Origin: an uncultured Clostridia bacterium
GTDB taxonomy: Bacteria; Bacillota; Clostridia; Christensenellales; Aristaeellaceae
Direction: 5' to 3'
NCBI GenBank assembly: GCA_947166385.1
Contig: CAMVEB010000007.1
Location: 1 to 64,000 of the forward strand
DNA: 64,000 nt
In this document: in pieces, positions 48,399-56,959 of the stretch
How positions within the stretch are numbered: position 1 is the first letter of the stretch
Layout: the number at the start of each line of letters is the position of its first letter
The notes under the pieces: generated by a model
Databases searched by the model: none
Seen by the model: only the letters and a program-made list of their open reading frames with translations
What the model was told of the DNA's origin: nothing
Translations under genes and position numbers: made by a program

Positions 48399-49526
48399 TT
48401 ATCCGTCGATCAGGCTGCGTTCGGTCTCCGGATCGAACAGGTGCATCACCTTCGCCGGGAAGGTGATATACATCCTGCTGCCGTAGGCCAGGGAATTCCG
48501 CTGCTCCTTGGTCAGATCCACGGTAGGCAGACGGACGATGATCCGGTCGTCATTGGCGCTGGACAGATGCAGGTGCAGCTCGCTGCCCATCATTTCATTC
48601 ACGTTGATGGTGCATTCGATCGCGTTGTCCGCCCTGTCAAACAGCACGGTGGTATGCTCCGGCCGGACGCCGAGGATGATATCCTGGCTGCCGATGTTTT
48701 TGCCCTTCAGTACCGCGTTCTGATCCTCGTTCAGCGGAATCTTCGCGCCGAGAATTTCCACGCTGTACCCGCTTCCTTCCTGCAGAAGCTTTGCCTTGAG
48801 GAAGTTCATCTGCGGACTGCCGATAAATCCAGCCACAAACAGGTTCACCGGCGTGTCGAATACCTCCTGGGGTGTGCCGACCTGCTCAATATAACCGTCC
48901 TTCATAATCACGATCCGGTCGCCCAGGGTCATGGCTTCCGTCTGATCATGAGTAACGTAAATGAACGTGGTATCCAGTTTCTGCCGCAGCAGGATGATTT
49001 CCGCTCGCATCTGGTTGCGCAGCTTGGCGTCCAGGTTGCTCAGCGGTTCGTCCATCAGGAAAACCTTGGCGTTCCGCACCATGGCGCGGCCGATGGCTAC
49101 GCGCTGCCGCTGGCCGCCGGACAACGCCCGGGGCTTCCGGGTCAGGTATTCGGTAATACCCAGAATCTGCGCCGCGTTGGTCACGCGTTCATAGACCTCG
49201 TCTTCGGGCACCTTCTTCAGCCGCAGGCTGAAGGCGATGTTGTCGTAAACCGTCATATGCGGATACAGGGCGTAGTTCTGGAAAACCATGGCGATATCCC
49301 GATCCTTGGGCTGCAGGTCGTTCACAACCTCCCCGTCAATTTCCAGCGTACCTTCGGAAATATCCTCCAGGCCGGCGACCATCCGCAGGGTGGTGGATTT
49401 TCCGCAGCCGGAAGGCCCGACGAACACGACAAATTCCTTATCCTTGATTTCCAGATTGAAATCATGGACCGCCGTGACTTTGTTATCATAGATCTTCTTG
49501 ACATCTGTCAGTTTTACGCTTGCCAT
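48399..49526 (-). CDS. MsmX/UgpC-type sugar ABC ATPase
   Basis: The 375-residue protein has Walker A GPSGCGKST (about 36-44), signature LSGGQRQRV, Walker B VFLMDEPLSNLD and the H-loop THDQTEA, followed by a C-terminal regulatory TOBE-type domain (about 240-370) typical of MalK/MsmX/UgpC. It is the only carbohydrate-type ATPase in the window, placed last in the galactan operon. MsmX-type ATPases are known to serve several importers, so it could energise the alpha-glucoside importer next door and the permeases of module copies A and B as well (inference). Confidence 0.93.
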   Translation of the reverse strand: MASVKLTDVKKIYDNKVTAVHDFNLEIKDKEFVVFVGPSGCGKSTTLRMVAGLEDISEGTLEIDGEVVNDLQPKDRDIAMVFQNYALYPHMTVYDNIAFSLRLKKVPEDEVYERVTNAAQILGITEYLTRKPRALSGGQRQRVAIGRAMVRNAKVFLMDEPLSNLDAKLRNQMRAEIILLRQKLDTTFIYVTHDQTEAMTLGDRIVIMKDGYIEQVGTPQEVFDTPVNLFVAGFIGSPQMNFLKAKLLQEGSGYSVEILGAKIPLNEDQNAVLKGKNIGSQDIILGVRPEHTTVLFDRADNAIECTINVNEMMGSELHLHLSSANDDRIIVRLPTVDLTKEQRNSLAYGSRMYITFPAKVMHLFDPETERSLIDG

Positions 49527-49548
49527 ATCATGAAGCTCCTTTCATTCT

Positions 49549-50421
49549 TCAGCCTTTGACCGCGCCGCCCGTGACTCCCTCAACATAGTACTTCTGCAGG
49601 AACATGAAGAGGATTGTAACGGGGAGCGCTACCAGGACGCCGCCTGAGCAGAACATCGTGTAGTTGTTGGATATCTGGTCCCTGCTCAGCCAGTCGTACA
49701 GGCCCACCGCGACGTTTTTGCCGGCTGAAGCCCCAAAGGCAATGTACCGGGCAAAGACGAAATCGCCCCAGGGGCCCATGAACGCCGTCAGGATCGTGTA
49801 GATGACAATCGGCTTGGAAAGGGGAAGAATAATCTTGTACAGGATCTGTGCCCGCGTCGCGCCGTCAATCCGGGCTGCTTCATCCAGTGACATCGGGATC
49901 GTATCAAAGAAACCTTTGGACACATAATAGCCCATACCGGAGGAAGCGATATACACCAGGATCAGTCCGGGCGTCGCGTTCTCCTGGGTCAGCCCCAGAT
50001 CCTTCAGCACCCGGTACAGGATGATCATGGAAAGCATTCCCGGGAACATGCCCAGGATCAGCATAAACCGCATCAGAGGCTGCCGCATCTTGAAACGGAA
50101 TCGGCTCAGTGTGTAGCTCATGCACAGTACGATGACCGTCTGCAGAACCGCGGTCACAAGCGCAGCAATGAACGTATTGGTGTACCACCGGGGAAAGTCG
50201 GTCTGAAACAGGTTGGAATAGTTCGCAGTACCCCATACTTTCGGGATGACATATCCCACCTGTCCGGTGTTCTCCACCCGGAAGGACTGCAGCACAATGC
50301 AGACAAAGGGAATCAGCCAGATGATGCTGATGACGATCAGCACGATATGGATGGTGGTATTGGTAATCGCACGGGAGGTTTTTAATCCCATGTGACGTTT
50401 TGCGGTCGTTTCACTCATCAC
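49549..50421 (-). CDS. MalG/GanQ-type sugar ABC permease
   Basis: The 290-residue protein has six membrane helices and the EAA loop PMSLDEAARIDGATRAQILY (core DEAARIDGA near 200). It overlaps the MalF-type permease gene by four bases and precedes the ATPase gene. With a GH53 galactanase at the head of the cluster it most resembles GanQ of galactan importers. Confidence 0.9.
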   Translation of the reverse strand: MMSETTAKRHMGLKTSRAITNTTIHIVLIVISIIWLIPFVCIVLQSFRVENTGQVGYVIPKVWGTANYSNLFQTDFPRWYTNTFIAALVTAVLQTVIVLCMSYTLSRFRFKMRQPLMRFMLILGMFPGMLSMIILYRVLKDLGLTQENATPGLILVYIASSGMGYYVSKGFFDTIPMSLDEAARIDGATRAQILYKIILPLSKPIVIYTILTAFMGPWGDFVFARYIAFGASAGKNVAVGLYDWLSRDQISNNYTMFCSGGVLVALPVTILFMFLQKYYVEGVTGGAVKG

Positions 50422-51965
50422 CGGAAATCCTCCTCATTCTTAATACTCGGCAGCAGGTTGTACACAACCAGCGAGATCAGCGCCACCACGATAAACACCA
50501 GGATACCGATGACGGAGGCCAGATAGTACTTCGATTCCGCGCCGGTGGTGATCTTGAACAGCCAGGTGATCAGCAGGTCGGTATAGCCCACATTCCCGGA
50601 AGCCGAGGATGCCGCGGCATTCGTGGGTGCTCCGCCGGTCAGCAGGTAAATCACGTTGAAGTTGTTCATGTTGCCGGTAAAGCTTGTCAGCAGGTACGGC
50701 CCGGTCACGAACAGCATATAGGGAAGAGTGATCTTCCTGTACTGCTGCCATCCGCTGGCTCCGTCAATCTTGGCGGATTCATACAGATCCGCGGGAATAT
50801 TCATCAGAATCCCGGTAGTAATCAGCATCAGGTAAGGGATACCGATCCAGATGTTGATCAGGATGACCGTAATCCGGGCCAGCCACGGTTTGCTCGGATC
50901 ACCGAAGAAGTCTATCGCCTGGGTAATCCAGCCCATATCCATCAGGAAACCGTTGATGATGCCGTTCTTGGCAAACATCTTCGAAACATACAGCAGGGAG
51001 ATGAACTGGGGAATCGCGATGGTCAGCACCAGGATTGTCCGCCAGCCCTTCTTGAACCTGATTCCCTTTTTGTTGATGGCCATGGCCACAAACATGCCGA
51101 GGAAATAGTTGGTGAAGGTGGCAAAGAATGCCCAGATCAGCGTCCAGATCAGCACCTCGCCGAAGGTGGCCGCATAGGACTGCGCTCCGCCGGAGCCGCC
51201 GCTCCAGGACAGCATCGTATTAAAATTGTCCAGACCGACCCAGGTAAACAGGCTGTTGGTATAGCCGTTATGGGTCCCGTCATAGTTGGTGAATGCCACC
51301 AGAATCATGAAGAGGATCGGCAGCACAGTAAACATAATGATTCCGGTCATTGGCAGGGCCAACAGCGTCTTATGGAACTGATCGTCCACAATGCTGTGCA
51401 GGTCTTCCTTGCCGCTCTTCAGCTTCTTCCCGGTCGCCAGGATTTTCTCCGCGATCCGGTTCTGCTTCACGTTGACCCGCCAGGTGTAGATAAAGGCGAT
51501 AATGAAGAAGATGGTCAGCACGCCGTAGAGCAGGATCTGGAACGAGTTGTCGTTATACTTCGTCACATACACATCCAGCAGCTCGTTATACTCCTTGCTC
51601 GGGCCGACTTTGCCCAGTGTCGGCAGCATGCTCAGCCAGTATCCGCCGGAAATCACCATAAAACCGATGAACACGATTTCAAACAGCAGGAACAGCAGCC
51701 CCCGCAGGATCTGGCCCCGGGCCAGGTTGCCGAAGCCCATAATAAAGAAGGATGTCTTGGTTTTCCAGTCCCCGTGGATAAAGGTGCTCACAATATCGGC
51801 GCATTCCCGGCCGATACTGACCCCACACTTTTTCAGGAATCCCCAGATCTTCAGAAAGAAATTCAGAATCGCTCTGGGAATCCCGGTGAAGAAACGCCCC
51901 AGCTTATATCCAAACTTCTGCCCCTTGGACAGCTTCAGGAACTCGAGATCACTGAGCTGTTTCAT
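50418..51965 (-). CDS. MalF/GanP-type sugar ABC permease with long N-terminal region
   Basis: The 515-residue protein has an amphipathic N-terminal stretch of about 70 residues, two extra membrane helices (about 90-150), and the six-helix permease core from about 210, with the EAA loop LYESAKIDGASGWQQYRKITLP near 420. This long form is usual for MalF/GanP-type permeases of Bacillota. It lies between the binding-protein and GanQ-like genes. Confidence 0.9.
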   Translation of the reverse strand: MKQLSDLEFLKLSKGQKFGYKLGRFFTGIPRAILNFFLKIWGFLKKCGVSIGRECADIVSTFIHGDWKTKTSFFIMGFGNLARGQILRGLLFLLFEIVFIGFMVISGGYWLSMLPTLGKVGPSKEYNELLDVYVTKYNDNSFQILLYGVLTIFFIIAFIYTWRVNVKQNRIAEKILATGKKLKSGKEDLHSIVDDQFHKTLLALPMTGIIMFTVLPILFMILVAFTNYDGTHNGYTNSLFTWVGLDNFNTMLSWSGGSGGAQSYAATFGEVLIWTLIWAFFATFTNYFLGMFVAMAINKKGIRFKKGWRTILVLTIAIPQFISLLYVSKMFAKNGIINGFLMDMGWITQAIDFFGDPSKPWLARITVILINIWIGIPYLMLITTGILMNIPADLYESAKIDGASGWQQYRKITLPYMLFVTGPYLLTSFTGNMNNFNVIYLLTGGAPTNAAASSASGNVGYTDLLITWLFKITTGAESKYYLASVIGILVFIVVALISLVVYNLLPSIKNEEDFR

Positions 51966-52002
51966 ATCCGTGATCCACTCCTCTCCCGTTAGTGAAAATC
52001 CG

Positions 52003-52037
52003 AAAAGGCCGGAGCCGAAATGATCTTCAGCTCCGGC
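52003..52037 (-). terminator. Intercistronic hairpin between galactan binding protein and permease
   Basis: GCCGGAGC (52008-52015) pairs with GCTCCGGC (52030-52037); the minus strand continues CTTTTC. It matches the hairpin after the other binding-protein gene in position and likely role. Confidence 0.6.
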
Positions 52038-52077
52038 TGGAAGTTCCTGCGAATCAGAACTTGTCAGTTTCTGCCCG

Positions 52078-53595
52078 TCAGTTCTTCACGATCGTGATCG
52101 CGGCGCCGTCCCAGGTGATGGTGTAGTTGCCGGGTTCGGCGAAGACGATGTTGTTGTCGGGATTGTCAGCGCCCAGATCCTTGATCAGTTCGGCGCCGAC
52201 GGTCACCTGCGCAAAGCCCTTGTCGGTTCCCCAGTCGCCGGGCATCACAATCCGGCCGCCCATGTAGTCGCTTTCCGGAACGTCCAGCGTCAGGGTGCCG
52301 TCCTTCAGGTAATAAGTGTCGGTATCATCGGCGTTGTTCCAGCCGTTCCAGGCGCCCACGAAGAGCAGGGCGTTGTTGTCCAGTTTGAACAGGCTGGCAA
52401 TCTTCTCATAGTAGTTGTCCAGCGCCTGCTGCAGACCGGCTTCATCCGTCGCGGCCTTCACATCTTCTCCGATGACCTTGGCGATATCCCACCAGGAGCC
52501 ATGGATCTGGCCCTGCGGCACAGAGTAGGGAGCCTGAGCAATCAGAGCCGCCAGGCCGGGGTTGGCCTGAACCGCTTCGGAAGCCTGGTCCGCCAGGTTG
52601 GAGGGGCCCCAGGACAGCGCTTCAAACCGTTCCATCTGGCACTTTTCGCCGGTCAGGTACTGAGCCAGCTTATGGATGGCGGCGCCCTTCATTTCATCCA
52701 CCTGCGGCTTCACGCCCATCAGCTTGCAGCCGCTGAAGGAGCCCAGATGATATTCGGTTCCGTCCACTTCGAAGGAAGGCAGGTCAGTCACACCCATGTT
52801 GTCGCCCAGGATACTCTTCACTGCTTCGAAATCCCAGGTGCCGCTGACCAGCACAGCCGCGTTCTGGTTGAACTGATCCGCGCCGCCGGCGCTCAGATGG
52901 AAGGGAGAATCCACCAGCTTCTTCATACCCTTGACGGCGATCAGGCCGGCAGGGCTGTCGAAGGTGTCATTCACGGAGATGAAGTTGCCGTCGTCATCGG
53001 TCGTCCAGTCGGATTTGCAGCCGGTGGCGAAGAAGAAGGAAGCCAGGTACCAGGCAGAAGTCTGCTGTTCAAAAGCAAAGTACTTCTGGGCGGCTTCGCA
53101 GTCCGCGATCAGCTTCTCCAGGGAATCCACATCCTCATCCGGGATCACGGACTTGTCATAGTACATGAAGTAGCCGTTATCGGAGGTCAGCGGATAGGCA
53201 TACAGGGTGTCACCGGAGGTGGCAGCCGCTACGGTACTGGCATCGTTGTTCGCGGCCACGGTTTCGCTGGCCTTGACGCCCAGGGCATCCAGCGCTCTGG
53301 CCTGCACCAGACGGGCAAACTGATCCTGCGCGAAGCAGAAGATGTCGCCGCCGGCTTCCACGTCGGTAATCATCTGAGTCGCGGCATCCGCCTCGGACAC
53401 AGCTTCTACCGTCGCGTTGAAGGTAAAGCCGAACTCGTTGTTGGCATTGAAGTCAGCGATCTGCTTCTCGGTCAGCTCTTTGGCATTCTCAGCGACCCAG
53501 ATTTTCACATCATAGGTACCGCCCTCGGCCGTCGCCGTCAGGCACAGGGACAGCGCCATGATCGCTGCCAGCAGAATGGAGACGAACTTTTTCAT
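52078..53595 (-). CDS. Galacto-/malto-oligosaccharide binding protein with C-terminal CBM-like domain
   Basis: The 505-residue exported protein has a signal peptide (1-23, cleavage near ATA-EGG) and a maltose-binding-type fold (about 25-395). Residues about 400-505 form an additional beta-sandwich (FVGAWNGWNNADD, then GNYTITWDGAAITIVK) resembling the starch-binding SusE/SusF- or CBM-type modules of outer proteins. Such a fusion is not usual for ABC binding proteins. No lipobox is evident; a cysteine at 19 has a leucine before it instead of Gly/Ala/Ser. The GH53 enzyme upstream suggests galacto-oligosaccharide ligands. Confidence 0.85.
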   Translation of the reverse strand: MKKFVSILLAAIMALSLCLTATAEGGTYDVKIWVAENAKELTEKQIADFNANNEFGFTFNATVEAVSEADAATQMITDVEAGGDIFCFAQDQFARLVQARALDALGVKASETVAANNDASTVAAATSGDTLYAYPLTSDNGYFMYYDKSVIPDEDVDSLEKLIADCEAAQKYFAFEQQTSAWYLASFFFATGCKSDWTTDDDGNFISVNDTFDSPAGLIAVKGMKKLVDSPFHLSAGGADQFNQNAAVLVSGTWDFEAVKSILGDNMGVTDLPSFEVDGTEYHLGSFSGCKLMGVKPQVDEMKGAAIHKLAQYLTGEKCQMERFEALSWGPSNLADQASEAVQANPGLAALIAQAPYSVPQGQIHGSWWDIAKVIGEDVKAATDEAGLQQALDNYYEKIASLFKLDNNALLFVGAWNGWNNADDTDTYYLKDGTLTLDVPESDYMGGRIVMPGDWGTDKGFAQVTVGAELIKDLGADNPDNNIVFAEPGNYTITWDGAAITIVKN

Positions 53596-53691
53596 AAGAC
53601 ATTCTCCTTTTTGAGTATTTTTTTGTCGGAATCAAAACCGGATATCATCCTCTTTATTCATGTCCGGTTTATTCCGTTCAAATTCGTTCGC

Positions 53692-53720
53692 ATTATAGTA
53701 CCAAAGCCGGTAATTGTCAA
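53692..53720 (-). promoter_or_regulatory. Promoter of the galactan importer operon
   Basis: Full consensus on the minus strand: TTGACA (53720-53715), 17 bases, TATAAT (53697-53692). Start of transcription near 53685. Confidence 0.9.
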
Positions 53721-53754
53721 CAGGAAAATTCGCTGAAAACCCGTATATTACGCA

Positions 53755-53772
53755 ATTGGTATCGTTTCCAAC
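53755..53772. promoter_or_regulatory. Imperfect LacI-family/cre-like site upstream of the galactan importer promoter
   Basis: TTGGTATCGTTTCCAA differs from the core of the perfect operator at 48248-48267 (TTGGAAACGTTTCCAA) at two positions in the left half. It lies about 80 bases upstream of the predicted start of transcription. Confidence 0.5.
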
Positions 53773-53793
53773 ATCTTGTGGTCCGGAAGCCGT

Positions 53794-55755
53794 TCACTGC
53801 ACTGAATTCAGCAGGGCATCGTCGATTTTTCCCCATGCGCCGTTCCCCGCGCCCTGGCATTTCACATAGATTCCGACGGTCACTTCACTGCCGGTGGGAT
53901 GGAAGAATTCCGGAATAATCCCCGTATTCCAGTTGTTATACCCGGTGATCGGAATCAGTTCCGAGCGGGCAACTGTTTCACCGTCCACCTTGACATAGGA
54001 ATAGATCTCTGTCGTGCCGCAGTCCCCGCCCATGATGGAGACAGAAAACCGGAACTTTCCCTCCGGCAGGTCCTGCACATGCTGTTCAACGGTAAATTCC
54101 ACACTGTCCTGCGCTGCGCTCCAGAAATGCATATGTTTGCTGCCGGTCAGGGAATCCGTCTTCTTGTCCTCCACGTACAGCTCGTTCGCTTTTTTCAGAT
54201 CCGTGATGACCCAGTCGCTTCCGCCTTCCTCAAAGCTGTAGTCCCGGATATAGTTGTACTCAATCATGGACACATAACACCGGGCTTCCATTCCGCCGGC
54301 TTCCCCGGTGATCACATACCGGGCCGGACCGTTCTCATGCATCTTCCGGTCCTCTTCCTCCGTCAGGTTCCAAGTCACAGGCACCGCGCGGCGGCTGTCG
54401 TCCGTCATCACGGCGTTCACCGTCTCCGGCAGTTCCAGCGGCATATTCAGGTCGCACAGCACCGATGGTTCCTCCAGGGCATCCGGAACCGGTTCCGTCT
54501 CGTTTCCTGTCCGCATCAGCCGGAAAACCTTCAGCGACTCCAGCGGTATGCCTGCCGCATCAAAGAAAGCCTGGTTATCCACAGCACTGCCGCCATACCA
54601 TTTGCCGGCGTCCTCCGGATCGTACACCGCGGCATAGCTGGAAGCCCAGCCGGAACCGTACTTTTCCCATTTTTCGTGATTTTCCTCCCAGCTGTCTGTT
54701 CCGACGGTAATCCACGCGCCTTCCCAGTAGCACACGCCGATGCCGGCCGGCGTCCTGTTCACGATCGTATCCGTAATATTCCGGATGCTGTTGGCCTGTC
54801 CCTGCACGGTAAAGGGATAATCCTTCACCACATTGCTTCCGTTGCCGATCGTGTTGGCGGAAAAATCGCTGTCCTCTCCCGTGAAGGCATAGGAAGTTTC
54901 CATCACCATGACCTTTTTGCCGTAGGTCTCCGCGATCTCCGTCAGGATTGCGGACAGGTTGTCCAGCGTTCCATGCCAGTAGGGATAATAGGAAGTGGCA
55001 AACACATCATAATGGATCAGGCCGTTCTGCTCATAATAATCCATCTTTTTCGCGTAGGTCCGATAGCTGTCGGTGTTCTCCGGATTCGCGAAATGCAGCG
55101 CCACCAGGGCATCGGGGTAAACTTCCCGCGTCGCTCTTGCCCCGGCATCCATCAGGTACGCGATATCCATCCAGGCTTTCTCGCCGCACAGGACACCGTT
55201 CGTCTCGTTCCCTGTCTGCACCATACCGACATCCACCCCGGCATCCCTCAGCTGCGTCAGGCAGTCCCGGGTGTATTCATACACCGCCTGTCTTTTTTCC
55301 TTGATATCCATGCTCTTCCAGGCCCGGGGAACCATCTGTTTGCCGGGATCCGCCCAGAAATCGGAATAATGAAAATCCGCCAGTAATTTCATCCCGCAGG
55401 CCGTTGCCCGCCTGCCGATCTCCACTGCCGCGGCGATATCGCAGTTTCCGCCGCCGAATCCGTTCCCGCTTTCATCAAAAGGATTATTCCAGATCCGGAC
55501 CCGGATATAGTTGATCCCGCTGTCCGCCAGGATCCGGAAAAGATCCGTCTCATTCCCGTCAAAGTCATGGTATTTCACACCGCTGGCCTCCTCCGCCAGC
55601 ACGCTGGATACATCCATGCCGAAGATGAAATCTTCCGGCAGGTTCTCCACTTTCTTCACATACAGAGAGCTTTCCGCTCCTTCCGCCCCGCTTCCGCCGC
55701 ACAGCAGCATCCCCGCACACAGGAGCAGCAGCAGTATCCGGATCCGTCCGTTCAT
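53794..55755 (-). CDS. GH53 endo-beta-1,4-galactanase with Ig-like and CBM61-like modules
   Basis: The 653-residue exported enzyme has a signal peptide (about 1-27), a GH53 barrel (about 35-415) with the acid/base glutamate in VQTGNETNG (near 160) and the nucleophile glutamate in VMVMETSYAF (near 285), then a bacterial Ig-like (Big_4) domain (about 430-495), and a C-terminal beta-sandwich (about 500-653) resembling the galactan-binding CBM61 found with GH53. It would cut arabinogalactan/galactan outside the cell into oligosaccharides for the importer encoded downstream. Organisation parallels ganB with ganSPQ in Bacillus, but without a beta-galactosidase here. Confidence 0.9.
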   Translation of the reverse strand: MNGRIRILLLLLCAGMLLCGGSGAEGAESSLYVKKVENLPEDFIFGMDVSSVLAEEASGVKYHDFDGNETDLFRILADSGINYIRVRIWNNPFDESGNGFGGGNCDIAAAVEIGRRATACGMKLLADFHYSDFWADPGKQMVPRAWKSMDIKEKRQAVYEYTRDCLTQLRDAGVDVGMVQTGNETNGVLCGEKAWMDIAYLMDAGARATREVYPDALVALHFANPENTDSYRTYAKKMDYYEQNGLIHYDVFATSYYPYWHGTLDNLSAILTEIAETYGKKVMVMETSYAFTGEDSDFSANTIGNGSNVVKDYPFTVQGQANSIRNITDTIVNRTPAGIGVCYWEGAWITVGTDSWEENHEKWEKYGSGWASSYAAVYDPEDAGKWYGGSAVDNQAFFDAAGIPLESLKVFRLMRTGNETEPVPDALEEPSVLCDLNMPLELPETVNAVMTDDSRRAVPVTWNLTEEEDRKMHENGPARYVITGEAGGMEARCYVSMIEYNYIRDYSFEEGGSDWVITDLKKANELYVEDKKTDSLTGSKHMHFWSAAQDSVEFTVEQHVQDLPEGKFRFSVSIMGGDCGTTEIYSYVKVDGETVARSELIPITGYNNWNTGIIPEFFHPTGSEVTVGIYVKCQGAGNGAWGKIDDALLNSVQ

Positions 55756-55771
55756 GGTTTCCCCTCCTTTT

Positions 55772-56818
55772 TTATTCCTCTCCGACCGCCATCAGCAGTT
55801 CCGCAGCCCGCAGAGCCAGCCCGTCCTCCCGGTGGGCGGATCCGCTGCCAAAGTACAGCCGGTATAATTCCCTTTTCCCGTTGTCCGAAGCATAGGTCAG
55901 GTACGCTCCGGCCACGGCTGATCCGCTTTCCGGATCACAGACGGTGATGCCTTCCGGCGGTGTCCCGGGCAGGGCTTCAAACCATTCGGCATAATCCTGC
56001 TTTCGGGAGTCCGGTACAATATACAGATCGGCATGCTTCAGCGCCTCCGTCCCGAACAGCGCATAGGCAAACGGGTGCACCTTCACCATCCGGACTGCAC
56101 CGTTTAGCCCGTGCTCCAGCTTTTCCGCCAGTTCCGCCGCGTTCCGGATTCCGCAGTCCGCATAAATCACGATCTTGTGCGTCGGATCCGTATCGGTGAT
56201 CTGATTGAACACAAAGCCGGTCAGCAGAGCCGCCATCATTCCCCAGATCACCGCCGCCGGGAAAAACCGGCAGGCAGCGCGCCAGACCCGTCTCCCCCGG
56301 GACGGCCCGCGGGGCACAGTTCCCCCGTTCCCCTCCTCCAGTACTTCGATCCCGGTGATAAACTTGTGCACCACCTGTACCCGCACCAGGCTTCCGTTTG
56401 TCGGCATACTGGGCGTGAACCGCTCGTTCAGGTTCAGGGAAAGCGGTTCGTCTTCCCCGGTCTCCAGTCGCACCTTCCGGACACGGACGCTTTTCGGGAT
56501 CCGGAAAACATCGCTGTCCAGCGTGATCCGGCCCTCCCGGATCTCTGTTTCGCCTTTTGCCAGGCCGTCCAGGTGGCGTTCCTCCGCCCGGGCCGGCTCC
56601 GCTGCGAACAGCCACAGGGCGATGATTGCCCACCCCGCTGCGATCATCATTCCCATGCTGAGGAACAGCATGATCCGGGCATTCCCCGTACGCGTCAGCG
56701 CGCACAGCACAATAAACAGGATCAGGAATGCCGCTCCAGTCGCCGGCAGGATCCGGCGGTAACGCCCGGCCCTCGCCCTGCTTTTCCGGATCGCTTCATC
56801 GTTGAAAAAAAAGGTCAT
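55772..56818 (-). CDS. Hypothetical membrane protein
   Basis: The 348-residue protein has two N-terminal membrane helices (about 22-42 and 48-68), a cytoplasmic region (about 75-170), a third helix (about 190-212) and an extracytoplasmic domain (about 215-348) with an alternating beta/alpha pattern (HKIVIYADCGIRNAAELAEKL core near 225; ADLYIVPDSRKQDYAEWF). I do not recognise a family. The start at 56818 has AAAGGACGGAG upstream; the frame runs on to 56917 without a site. It lies upstream of the galactanase gene (17 bases) and may be co-transcribed. Confidence 0.6.
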   Translation of the reverse strand: MTFFFNDEAIRKSRARAGRYRRILPATGAAFLILFIVLCALTRTGNARIMLFLSMGMMIAAGWAIIALWLFAAEPARAEERHLDGLAKGETEIREGRITLDSDVFRIPKSVRVRKVRLETGEDEPLSLNLNERFTPSMPTNGSLVRVQVVHKFITGIEVLEEGNGGTVPRGPSRGRRVWRAACRFFPAAVIWGMMAALLTGFVFNQITDTDPTHKIVIYADCGIRNAAELAEKLEHGLNGAVRMVKVHPFAYALFGTEALKHADLYIVPDSRKQDYAEWFEALPGTPPEGITVCDPESGSAVAGAYLTYASDNGKRELYRLYFGSGSAHREDGLALRAAELLMAVGEE

Positions 56819-56959
56819 GGACTGACTCCGTCCTTTGGATAATTCTTTGCTTTCCGCTGTTTTTGAAATATAACATCTTTTTTCCGTCTTGACAAGAAAG
56901 AATTCCTGCGTCATCATGATAGAACAGGAACGAAATATCAGAAAGGGGAAGATGACCGA

